From positions 1,674,001-1,738,000 of the forward strand of contig NZ_CP022098.1 of NCBI RefSeq assembly GCF_002305875.1: DNA of 64,000 nt, in the 5' to 3' direction. Origin of the DNA: Cystobacter fuscus (GTDB lineage Bacteria; Myxococcota; Myxococcia; Myxococcales; Myxococcaceae). Of the stretch, positions 8,174 through 15,783 are shown one piece after another. Both the position numbers and the translations under genes were made by a program. A model generated the notes under the pieces. The model saw only the letters and a list, made by a program, of their open reading frames with translations, ran no database searches and had not been told where the DNA came from. Each line of letters opens with the position of its first letter. Within the stretch, counting starts at the first letter, position 1.

Positions 8174-8794
8174 ATGAAGCAGTTCCTGAAGCCCGCCGTT
8201 GCCGCCCTGGTGTTCGCCGCCCCGTCGTTCGCCTTCGCCACCGAGTACGACATCGACGCGGCCCACTCGAGCGCCCAGTTCGCCGTGAAGCACATGATGG
8301 TGTCCAACGTGCGCGGCTCCTTCTCGAAGGTGACGGGCACCGCCAACATCGACGAGAAGGACATCACCAAGTCGACCATCGAGGCGAGCATCGACGCCAC
8401 GACCTTCAACACCAACGATACCGCCCGTGATGAGCACATGCGCGGCCCGGAGTTCTTCGACACCGCGAAGTATCCCGCCCTCACCTTCAAGTCGACGAAG
8501 GTGGTGAAGGCGGGCAAGAACCTGAAGGTGTCCGGTGAGCTCACCATGCACGGCGTGACGAAGCCGGTGGTGCTGGACGTGGAGGGCTTCACCACCGAGT
8601 CGAAGGATCCCTGGGGGAACTTCAAGCGTGGCGGCACGGCCACCACGAAGATCAACCGCAAGGACTTCGGCCTGAGCTGGAACAAGGTGCTGGAGACGGG
8701 CGGCGTGGCCGTGGGCGAGGAGGTCTCCATCACCATCGACCTGCAGCTCACCAAGAAGCAGGCGCCGGCCCAGACGTCCACCGACACCAAGTAG
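8174..8794 (+). CDS. YceI-family periplasmic lipocalin-like protein
   Basis: This 206-residue protein has a cleavable signal peptide (MKQFLKPAVAALVFAAPSFA, cleaved after Ala). The YceI domain then begins at EYDIDAAHSSAQFAVKHMMV. YceI proteins are extracytoplasmic beta-barrels that bind polyisoprenoid or amphiphilic ligands. The features FNTNDTARDEHMRGPEFFD and KINRKDFGLSWN are strongly conserved in the family. ATG 8174 has GGAGA at the right distance and gives the signal peptide, so an earlier start at 8159 is rejected. A rho-independent terminator follows at 8824. Confidence 0.93.
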   Translation: MKQFLKPAVAALVFAAPSFAFATEYDIDAAHSSAQFAVKHMMVSNVRGSFSKVTGTANIDEKDITKSTIEASIDATTFNTNDTARDEHMRGPEFFDTAKYPALTFKSTKVVKAGKNLKVSGELTMHGVTKPVVLDVEGFTTESKDPWGNFKRGGTATTKINRKDFGLSWNKVLETGGVAVGEEVSITIDLQLTKKQAPAQTSTDTK

Positions 8795-8823
8795 TCCGTC
8801 GCGAGCGCAGTGGGTTGTCCGAA

Positions 8824-8848
8824 GGGGCCCGGTGACGGGCCCCTTTTT
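8824..8848 (+). terminator. Intrinsic terminator after yceI-like gene
   Basis: A perfect 7-bp GGGGCCC/GGGCCCC stem with a 6-nt loop is followed at once by five T residues. It ends the 6613-8794 transcription group. Confidence 0.85.
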
Positions 8849-8885
8849 CCATGCGGGGGGCTCCCCCTTTCAATTTCAATAGGGG

Positions 8886-8908
8886 ATTGTTTCTCCTTGG
8901 AAATTGAC
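8886..8908. promoter_or_regulatory. AT-rich promoter region with LysR-like site upstream of pirin operon
   Basis: The 130 bp between the terminator at 8824-8848 and the leader frame at 8980 are unusually AT-rich. They carry ATTGTTTCT followed by CCTT and GGAAATTGA, resembling the ATTGTTTCT/GGAAA half-sites in front of the LysR gene at 5553-6491. This suggests a shared regulator. The -10 and -35 boxes were not assigned. Confidence 0.35.
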
Positions 8909-8979
8909 TGTTTTCTTTTTCAGCCGAATTTAGGGTTGCGAAAGCCGGTACATTGAATTCCGCTCGATGGGGGAGTTCG

Positions 8980-9084
8980 TTGAAAACCGGATTTCGTCTG
9001 GACCCGAGGCTGCGTCAGCTCGGCGATTCGCCGCTGTTGTTGCTGCTCGCCATGGGGGCGTTGCTCGAAGAGGCACGCACATGA
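8980..9084 (+). CDS. Possible 34-residue leader peptide translationally coupled to pirin
   Basis: A short frame starts with TTG at 8980, four bases after a strong GGGGGAG ribosome-binding sequence. It encodes a 34-residue peptide whose middle reads LRQLGDSPLLLLLAMGALLE. It ends TGA inside the overlapping ATGA that starts the pirin gene. The strong ribosome-binding site, the 4-nt stop/start overlap and the codon bias toward G/C at third positions support translation. No homology is recognised. It could be a small amphipathic or membrane peptide, or simply a device for coupling translation. Confidence 0.4.
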   Translation: MKTGFRLDPRLRQLGDSPLLLLLAMGALLEEART

Positions 9085-9848
9085 GCGCCATCGCTGTTTC
9101 CCTTCCTCCTGAGTCGCGGCGGGTGACGCTGCGGCGCGCGCAGGACCGTGGACACGCCAACTTCGGCTGGCTCGACGCGCGCTTCAGCTTCTCGTTCGCC
9201 TCGTACCAGGATCCGGCGCACGAGAATTTTGGCCCCCTGCGCGCGCTGAACGAGGACGTGATCCTTCCTGGGACCGGCTTTGGCCCTCATGGCCATAGCG
9301 ACATGGAAATCGTGCTGTATCCGCTGTCCGGCGTCATCGAGCACCGTGACAGCCTGGGCACCCACGCCCTCGTACGCCCCGGCGACGTGCAGCGCATGAG
9401 TGCCGGCCATGGCATCACGCACAGCCAGATGAACGCATCGCAGAGCAAGCTGGATCACCACCTGCAGATCTGGCTCCTTCCCTCCGTGAGCGGTCTGCCA
9501 CCCAGCGTCGAGCAGGCGCACTTCGACGACGCCGCCAAACACAATCGCTTCTGTCTGATCGCGTCGCCGGACCGTCAGGACGGCTCGGTCAAGCTGCATC
9601 AGGACGCGCGCATTTCCGCCGCGATCATGGAGCCTGGCATCCGTCTTTCCCGCCAACTGGCGGCGGGACGTGGTGGCTATCTGCACGTGGCCCGGGGCCG
9701 GCTGGAGGCTCGTCCCGAGGGAGAGCAGCCGCTGCTCCTGCGCGCCGGCGATGCGCTGAAGCTGGTGGAGACACCCTCCGTGGAGCTCGTGGCGGAAGAG
9801 GAGACCGAGGTGTTGTTCTTCGATCTCCCCCTCTCGCCCCAGCTCTGA
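9081..9848 (+). CDS. Pirin family protein (YhhW-type bicupin)
   Basis: This 255-residue protein aligns with pirin/YhhW. The N-terminal cupin holds FGWLDARFSFSFASYQDP and the metal-ligand block GFGPHGHSDMEIV, followed by EHRDSLGTHALVRPGDVQRM and SAGHGITHSQMN. YhhW members are iron-binding cupins, some with quercetinase activity, and pirins are linked to redox control. The C-terminal cupin is less conserved, as usual. ATG 9081 is chosen over one 114 bp upstream because family members begin shortly before the GH-FGWLD block, and because it overlaps the small leader frame by ATGA. Confidence 0.92.
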   Translation: MSAIAVSLPPESRRVTLRRAQDRGHANFGWLDARFSFSFASYQDPAHENFGPLRALNEDVILPGTGFGPHGHSDMEIVLYPLSGVIEHRDSLGTHALVRPGDVQRMSAGHGITHSQMNASQSKLDHHLQIWLLPSVSGLPPSVEQAHFDDAAKHNRFCLIASPDRQDGSVKLHQDARISAAIMEPGIRLSRQLAAGRGGYLHVARGRLEARPEGEQPLLLRAGDALKLVETPSVELVAEEETEVLFFDLPLSPQL

Positions 9849-10662
9849 GTCCGTGTCCCCCCGGGCGCGCCCGTCCCGCTCCGAGAAGGGCGGCCGGTGT
9901 TCCGCCTGGGCGGCACCTGCCTCGAATCCCTGACGGAATCCTCGAGACGCCTGGCTTCGGGAGATGGCGTCGTCGGTGAGAGGGGTTGCTCGTCGCCCGA
10001 CGTGTGACGGCGGGGTCTTCATGGTTTGGCGTCCTGGTGGAAGCGGTTGGCGGTTGTAGGAAAGCAGGCGTCTCGCAATCAGGGCAATCAGTGGATTCCA
10101 CGATACCGCTCGGTGCCGAGAGATCGCCATGAACGCAATTGCCCTGACTCATGCCAGACAGCCGAGGACGCGATTCTCCGAGTCATGGAGCTCGGTGGCG
10201 TACTCAGCTCATCCGTCAGGACATGGCTTCGACCGCGTTGCTGGTTTCCTGTGTGTCAATTTCTGGAAATCGGTCGTGGTGTGTCTGTGACATTTCCCCG
10301 CTTTGAATTTCTCCTAAAGAATGGTATGTACGCCGCGAATCATTTTGGGACGACACATCGCGGTATGTGTCAATCGAGCCGAGTTTCACGAGAGTTGTAA
10401 AGGGCGCCTTGCGGAGTCTGGAGATCCACGATGTCCTGCCTTGAGAACAACTGCCGTGGAATGAGTGTCTGAGCGCGTGCCCGCGTCAAGGGCTGATTCG
10501 GTCATCCAAGCGTTTCAATAGAGTGCTGACCGGATGGGGAGTCCCGTCCTGTCTTGTTGTGTCTGATCTGTCAACCATGGTCGCGCCGTGGCGGTGAGTG
10601 CTCACCAGCCTCGCGTCCCTGGCGCCGATGGAACATCTGCATTCGCGAGGAAGAGACATCTT
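9849..10662. other. 814-bp non-coding region upstream of the asparagine-synthetase cassette
   Basis: No convincing gene was found. Between about 10240 and 10400 the base composition drops to near 50 percent G+C, well below the surroundings, which suggests a promoter or transferred DNA. A frame at 10026-10400 lacks the third-position G/C bias of real genes here and resembles no family. The last 25 bases hold the ribosome-binding site GCGAGGAAG for the gene at 10663. A minute 13-codon frame at 10431 was not considered real. Confidence 0.6.
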
Positions 10663-12612
10663 ATGTGCGGCTTCATTGGCGTCTATCAACGCAACCCCGC
10701 TGTCATTGATGAACACTCCCTGCTCAATGCCTTGAGCAGTATCAGCCACAGGGGTCCCGACGAGCGCAGTGTGTGGCATGATCCGTCGGGCCGCGCGGCG
10801 CTCGGACATGTGCGTCTGAGCATCATCGGGTTGAACAATGGCAGTCAGCCCATTGTCGCGGAGCAGGGGGATCTGTCCCTGGTGGTCAATGGGGAGTTCT
10901 ATGACCATGAGCGGATCCGCCGCGAGCTGGAGGCCGAGGGGTGTGTCTTCAAGACCGCCTCGGACAGCGAGATCGCGCTGCATCTCTACCGCCGCTCCGG
11001 CGTGGCGGGGCTCAAGCAGTTGCGTGGCGAGTTCGCCATCGTGCTGTTCGACCGGAGGCGCCGGCTGATGATGGCGGTGCGCGACCGGATGGGCATCAAG
11101 CCGTTGTTCTATGCCCAGCACGGTGGCGCCTGGTATTTCGCGTCGGAAATCAAGGCGTTGCTCGCCGCCGGCATCCCCGCGGAGTGGGATGAGGATGCGT
11201 ACGCGAGCCGTGCCTTCTACCTGCGCGATCACACCCTGTTCAAGGGCGTGCGCAGCGTGCAGCCAGGCTGTTGGGTGATGGTCGACAACGGCGGCCTGCA
11301 CAACGGCCGCTACTGGGACATGGAGTTCGCCCGTCAGGACGCCGTCTATCCGGCCGACGAGAAGGGAATGATCGAGGCCGTGCGCGCGGCGGTGGAGGAG
11401 TCGGTGCGCCTGCGCCTGCGGGCGGATGTGCCCATGGGTGTCTACCTCAGTGGTGGCATCGACTCCTCGGCCATGCTGGGCATGGCCACGCACCTGTCCA
11501 GCCAGCCGCTGAACGCCTTCAACCTGTCCTTCACGGACATGGATGATTATGACGAGAACCGGTTCGCCCGGCTCGCCGCGGAGCACAACGGCGCGCGCTT
11601 CCACACCATCGCCGTCTCCCAGGACAACCTCGCCGATTTCTTCGAGCAGGCCCTGTGGCACAACGAGACGCCGTTCTTCAACGCGCACGGCGTGGCCAAG
11701 TACATCCTCAGCCAGCAGGTGCGCGAGGCCGGGATGAAGGTGGTGCTCACCGGCGAGGGCGCCGACGAGGTGTTCGCCGGCTACCCGCACTTCCGCCGGG
11801 ACATGCTGCTGTACAACTCCGAGCAGCAGGACCCGGAGGTGGTCAGCAAGCTGCGCCAGCGCATCCAGGAAAGCGAGCAGGGTTATGTGCAGCCGGACAT
11901 GCCCCAGGACATCCACTGGATGATCCAGCAGCTGCGCCATGGCGTCTCCTGGCTGGACAACCAGGCCGGTTGGTTCAAGGCCCTGGAGTCGCTCTACCGC
12001 GTGGACTTCCACGACCGTTTCCAGGGCGTGGACCCCTACCGCCAGTTCTTCGATCGGCTGGATCACCGCAACCTCGAGGGCCGGGATCCGGTGCACAAGT
12101 CCATGTACCTGTGGGCCAAGTCCTATCTGCCCAACTTCGTCCTGACCACGCTGGGCGACCGCATGGAGATGGCCAACAGCATCGAGGGGCGTGTGCCGTT
12201 GCTGGACCACCACGTGGTCGAGCTGGCCTGCCGGCTGCCGGTGTGGATGAAGGTGCGGGGCTCCACGGAGAAGTACGTGTTCCGTGAGGCGATGCGGCCG
12301 TACCTGCCGGATGCCCTGTACAAGCGCAAGAAGCACTACTTCCGCGCTCCGCCCGCGACCCTGCAGCAGCAGGGCCGGCTGTACCAGTTGGTCCAGGACG
12401 TGCTCCGCGGCGGGGAGCTGGACGCGCTGCCGTTCTTCGAGCCGGCGAAGGTCCGCTCGCTGCTGGAGAAGCTGCCGCAACTGTCGGCCCAGGAGCAGGG
12501 TCTGCTCGATCCGATGTTGATGGAGCTGACGAGTCTCTGCCTGTTGCAGCGCCGCTTCGCCATGGGGTCTTCCGGAGCTTCCGCTCACTGGAACTCGCGA
12601 GTCGCGGCATGA
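10663..12612 (+). CDS. Asparagine synthetase (glutamine-hydrolysing) type amidotransferase
   Basis: This 649-residue protein begins MCGFIGVYQ with the catalytic Cys2 of class II glutamine amidotransferases, which fixes the start at 10663. The N-terminal domain (about 1-210) carries ISHRGPDE and NGEFYDHERIR. The C-terminal synthetase domain carries the ATP-pyrophosphatase loop VYLSGGIDSSAML (around residue 265) and GEGADEVFAGYPHF. It is therefore an intact AsnB homologue that amidates a carboxylate using glutamine and ATP. Its position at the head of a cassette with redox and acyl-CoA enzymes suggests amidation of a special acyl substrate rather than plain asparagine synthesis. That is inference. 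Confidence 0.88.
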   Translation: MCGFIGVYQRNPAVIDEHSLLNALSSISHRGPDERSVWHDPSGRAALGHVRLSIIGLNNGSQPIVAEQGDLSLVVNGEFYDHERIRRELEAEGCVFKTASDSEIALHLYRRSGVAGLKQLRGEFAIVLFDRRRRLMMAVRDRMGIKPLFYAQHGGAWYFASEIKALLAAGIPAEWDEDAYASRAFYLRDHTLFKGVRSVQPGCWVMVDNGGLHNGRYWDMEFARQDAVYPADEKGMIEAVRAAVEESVRLRLRADVPMGVYLSGGIDSSAMLGMATHLSSQPLNAFNLSFTDMDDYDENRFARLAAEHNGARFHTIAVSQDNLADFFEQALWHNETPFFNAHGVAKYILSQQVREAGMKVVLTGEGADEVFAGYPHFRRDMLLYNSEQQDPEVVSKLRQRIQESEQGYVQPDMPQDIHWMIQQLRHGVSWLDNQAGWFKALESLYRVDFHDRFQGVDPYRQFFDRLDHRNLEGRDPVHKSMYLWAKSYLPNFVLTTLGDRMEMANSIEGRVPLLDHHVVELACRLPVWMKVRGSTEKYVFREAMRPYLPDALYKRKKHYFRAPPATLQQQGRLYQLVQDVLRGGELDALPFFEPAKVRSLLEKLPQLSAQEQGLLDPMLMELTSLCLLQRRFAMGSSGASAHWNSRVAA

Positions 12613-13733
12613 GAATCGCCATCATTGGCGCGGGCCTCAATGGCCTGGCCTGCGCCATCATGTTGAAGCGCTTCGGTCTGGAGTGCACCGTCTTCGAGCG
12701 CGGTCAGGGGCCACGCGACTCGGGGACGGGCATCTATGTCTGGCCGCAAGCCATGCAGGTCCTGCGCTTCGTGTTGAAGAACCGGGACTTCCTCGGCCGG
12801 GGCCAGCCCATCGAGTTCCTGGACACCCATGACAAGCAGGGCCGGCTGATTCACAGCCAGCCGGTGCGTCCGGAGGGGCTCGGCATTCCGGCGCCGGCGA
12901 TGATGTTCCTGCGCACGGAGCTGTTCCGTCTGCTGGCGGCCAGCCTGGAGGAGGGGGACATCCGCTACGGCATGGGCTGCGAGCGGCTGGAGGACCTGGG
13001 GGACCAGGTCCGGGTCACCTTCGGCAATGGGCAGGTGGCGGACTTCGATCTGCTCATCGGTGCCGACGGCGTCTCCTCCACCGTGCGGAGCTTCGTCGAC
13101 CCGAGCATGATCCCCTATGACACCGGGCTGGTGGCGAGCCGGGGCGTGGTGGCCTTCCGCTCGCCGCTGCTGCATGCCGACCGGTGCCAGATCTTCACCT
13201 CCACGCACTCCCGGGTGGTCACCTATCCGCTCAACGAGGCCACCTCGCTGCGCTACTGGTTCGCCGCCTACCAGCATCGCAATCAGCCGTTGCTCGACCG
13301 CGCGGGCCTGCTGGAGCTGTTCGCTCCCCTGCCGGAGGAGCTGCTGCGGATGATCGGGGTGACCGAGGAGAAGGATATCCTCACCCACAAGCTCAAGGCC
13401 CTGACGGGTGAGGGGCACTGGTTCCGGGGACGGGTCGTGATGCTCGGCGATAGCATCCACGCGATGCTGCCGACGCTGGGCTATGGACTGACGCTCGGAC
13501 TGGAGAACGGCTTCATGCTGGCCCAGGCGTTGGTCGGCCACTGCGACAACAGCCTGGAGTCCGCCCTGAGACGCTACGAGCTGCGCGCGGCGCAGCGCTC
13601 GCGCGACATGTTGAAGGTGATGCGGGACATGACGGACCTGTATTACTTCGAGCGCGAAGGCGAGGTCAGCAAGGCGCGGCTCACCCCCATCGTCCAGCGC
13701 TTCCACCACCTCGCGCAGAGCACGGTGTTCTAG
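12609..13733 (+). CDS. FAD-dependent monooxygenase (PHBH-like)
   Basis: This 374-residue protein starts MRIAIIGAGLNGLACAIMLK, the GxGxxG FAD-binding fold. Further in it has the DG motif (LLIGADGVSSTVRSFV) and the GD motif (RVVMLGDSIHAMLPTLG), the three fingerprints of group A flavoprotein hydroxylases. Such enzymes hydroxylate or epoxidise aromatic or enolic substrates with NAD(P)H and O2. Its ATG overlaps the end of the amidotransferase gene by 4 nt, so translation is coupled. The substrate is unknown; salicylate-, zeaxanthin- or polyketide-type hydroxylases all share this architecture. Confidence 0.9.
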   Translation: MRIAIIGAGLNGLACAIMLKRFGLECTVFERGQGPRDSGTGIYVWPQAMQVLRFVLKNRDFLGRGQPIEFLDTHDKQGRLIHSQPVRPEGLGIPAPAMMFLRTELFRLLAASLEEGDIRYGMGCERLEDLGDQVRVTFGNGQVADFDLLIGADGVSSTVRSFVDPSMIPYDTGLVASRGVVAFRSPLLHADRCQIFTSTHSRVVTYPLNEATSLRYWFAAYQHRNQPLLDRAGLLELFAPLPEELLRMIGVTEEKDILTHKLKALTGEGHWFRGRVVMLGDSIHAMLPTLGYGLTLGLENGFMLAQALVGHCDNSLESALRRYELRAAQRSRDMLKVMRDMTDLYYFEREGEVSKARLTPIVQRFHHLAQSTVF

Positions 13734-13742
13734 GCAAGGACC

Positions 13743-14819
13743 ATGACTGATCATCTTCGAGACGCGGTCCGCGCCTTCGTCAATGATTTCGTGCGGCCCC
13801 ACGTGGCGGAGTGGGAGCGCGACGGGGCCTATCCGATGGAACTGCACCGGCGGGCCGGCGAGGCCGGTCTGCTGGCGCTGGGGCACTCGCCGGAGCGGCT
13901 TCCGGAGGATCCCGCGGCGCTGGCGGTGCTGGTGGAGCAGCTCACCCTGGGGGGCTCGCAGGGCATCACCATGGGGCTGGCCTCGCATTTCGTCAGCCTG
14001 AAGGCGGTGCAGGGCGGCGATCCCCAGGTGGCGGCCCGTGTGATTCCCTCCGTGCTCAAGGGAGAGCGAAGCATCGTCCTGGCGCTCACCGAGCCCCAGG
14101 CGGGCTCGGATCTCCGGGCATTCCAGTGCCGGGCGGACTTCATCGACGGCGAGTACCGGCTCACCGGCGACAAGGCCTTCATCTGCAATGGCACCCGCGC
14201 GGATTGGCTCCTGGTGGGCGCGCTCCTCGAGGGCAAGCTGGAGCTGTTCCTGGTGGACGGCGATGCGGCGGGGTCGCGCGGTACGCGTCAGGCCTGCCTC
14301 GGCTGGCGCTGCCTGCCCCTGGCCGATCTGCGCTTCGAGCGGACGGTCGCACGCCGTCTGACCCAGGGCAACGGGGTGGGGCGGCTCTTGCAGCAATGCC
14401 TGCAACAGGAGCGGTTGAACCTGGCGGTGATGGCGATGGCCTCGGCGGAGCTGGCCCTGCGCGCGGCCATCGAGCACTGCCGCGGGCGCCAGGTGGGTGG
14501 AGAGGCGTTGCTGGACAAGTCGGTGATCCGCCAGCGGCTCGCGGAGAGGCACTCGGAGCTGAGTCTGGTGCGCGTGTATGTCGAGCAGGCCGTACGCTGG
14601 CAGGCGGCAGGCGAGCTGAGCGCGGCCCAGGTCGCCATCGCGAAGAACACGGCCGTGGACGTCCTCGAGCGCATTGCCCACGACGCCGTGCAGGTGCATG
14701 GCGCTCACGGCTGCGTGGAGCCCTCGGTGGTCGAGCGCATCTACCGCGATGCGCGGCTGCTCGGCATCGGTGGGGGGGCCCGGGAAGTCATGTTGGAAAT
14801 CATCGGAAGGACTTTGTGA
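13743..14819 (+). CDS. Acyl-CoA dehydrogenase family protein
   Basis: This 358-residue protein has the acyl-CoA dehydrogenase features LALTEPQAGSDLRAFQ, YRLTGDKAFICNG and, near the end, VHGAHGCVEPSVVERIYRDA. The position of the usual medium-chain catalytic glutamate near the C-terminus (the E of YEGT in the classical enzyme) is GIGGGAREVM here. However, QQERLNLAVMAMA in the helix-G region offers a glutamate at the place used by isovaleryl-CoA and long-chain enzymes. So it may still be catalytic, with the alternative base. In secondary-metabolite cassettes such proteins oxidise carrier-bound acyl chains. It starts 9 bp after the monooxygenase. Confidence 0.88.
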   Translation: MTDHLRDAVRAFVNDFVRPHVAEWERDGAYPMELHRRAGEAGLLALGHSPERLPEDPAALAVLVEQLTLGGSQGITMGLASHFVSLKAVQGGDPQVAARVIPSVLKGERSIVLALTEPQAGSDLRAFQCRADFIDGEYRLTGDKAFICNGTRADWLLVGALLEGKLELFLVDGDAAGSRGTRQACLGWRCLPLADLRFERTVARRLTQGNGVGRLLQQCLQQERLNLAVMAMASAELALRAAIEHCRGRQVGGEALLDKSVIRQRLAERHSELSLVRVYVEQAVRWQAAGELSAAQVAIAKNTAVDVLERIAHDAVQVHGAHGCVEPSVVERIYRDARLLGIGGGAREVMLEIIGRTL

Positions 14820-15292
14820 TGGGGCACACCGTGACAAGCATCAGTGAACATGCCCAGGCACACTCGCGGGCGCTGCTGGAGCATGCATACCAACGCTACT
14901 GTGGCCTGCGCCTGATCGAGCAGCGTCCCGGCTTCTGTCAGTGCCGGCTGCGGGTGACGGAGGCGATCGACAACCTCAGCCATACCCTGCACGGCGGGGT
15001 GCTGTATTCCATGCTCGACGTGGTGAGCATGCTGGCCACGTTGCCGTTGCTCGGGCCGGACGAGTACGCGCTGACCAACAGCTTCAACAGCATGATGATG
15101 TCGGCCACGCCGCTGGGCACCGAGGTGCTGTTCGAAGCCGAGGTCGTGCGCTCCGGGCGCAACCTCATCTTCACGCACAGCCAGGCCTGGAAGCTCGTGG
15201 AGGACGGCAAGCGGGTCCAGGTCGCCTCCGCCCAGTTGAGCAAGTTCCGCATGCGCTACGACTGGAAGGCCGACGCGGCCAGGACGGGCTGA
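14819..15292 (+). CDS. PaaI-type hotdog thioesterase
   Basis: This 157-residue protein starts at ATG 14819, sharing its first base with the TGA of the preceding gene (TGATG). The centre reads NLSHTLHGGVLYSMLDVVSM, which carries the HGGxxxxxxD motif of PaaI/hotdog thioesterases, followed by ALTNSFNSMMMSATPLG. These enzymes hydrolyse acyl-CoA or acyl-carrier thioesters. It is the fourth gene of the tightly spaced cassette and probably releases or edits the product of the preceding dehydrogenase. Homotetramers are usual for the family. Confidence 0.88.
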   Translation: MGHTVTSISEHAQAHSRALLEHAYQRYCGLRLIEQRPGFCQCRLRVTEAIDNLSHTLHGGVLYSMLDVVSMLATLPLLGPDEYALTNSFNSMMMSATPLGTEVLFEAEVVRSGRNLIFTHSQAWKLVEDGKRVQVASAQLSKFRMRYDWKADAARTG

Positions 15293-15320
15293 CCCGCTCT
15301 GGGTTAGGGTCGGGCGCGTG

Positions 15321-15764
15321 ATGTCGTTCTTCTCGCGCTTCTTCCGCTTCCTGCGTTCCAGCTTCGTCGGCATCCTGGCCACGGTGGCCGACTTCGTCGC
15401 GTTGGAGATCTGCGTGCGGCTGCTGCACGTCGAGCCCTCCACCGCGAAGATCATCTCCTTCCTGGTGGGGCTCTCGGTCCAGTTCTTCGGCAACCGCACG
15501 TTCGCCTTCCACGCCACCGGCGGCAGCCTGCGTCGCCAGGCCCTGCTGTTCTGCTGCGTCGAGTCGATCACGCTCACGCTCAACTGGCTGCTCTTCCGCT
15601 TCCTGATCAGATCGCTGCACCTGCCCATCGAGCTGGCCAACCTCATCGTGACGTTCGTCATCTACGTGGGCTTCAGCTACCCCGCGTGGCGGATCGTCTT
15701 CCGCGTGTCCAAGCCCCACGGGCAGGAGCCGGGCGGGCCCGGGGCACCCTCCGGCGCCGCGTGA
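15321..15764 (+). CDS. GtrA-family membrane protein
   Basis: This 147-residue protein has four hydrophobic segments and matches the GtrA/DPMS domain: FVGILATVADFVALEICVRL, then FFGNRTFAFH, then a final segment ending YPAWRIVF. GtrA-like proteins are thought to move lipid-linked sugars across the inner membrane in O-antigen or cell-envelope glycosylation. GTG 15318, immediately before the ATG, is an alternative start. The gap to the thioesterase gene is 28 bp, so it may belong to the same operon. Its stop is 19 bp from the stop of the convergent glycosyltransferase gene. Confidence 0.85.
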   Translation: MSFFSRFFRFLRSSFVGILATVADFVALEICVRLLHVEPSTAKIISFLVGLSVQFFGNRTFAFHATGGSLRRQALLFCCVESITLTLNWLLFRFLIRSLHLPIELANLIVTFVIYVGFSYPAWRIVFRVSKPHGQEPGGPGAPSGAA

Positions 15765-15783
15765 GCCCGCCGGGCCGCCGCGT

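Noticed and set aside
10026-10400. A 124-codon frame in the intergenic region before the asparagine-synthetase cassette
   Set aside because: No third-position G/C bias as in neighbouring genes, no ribosome-binding site and no recognisable domain.
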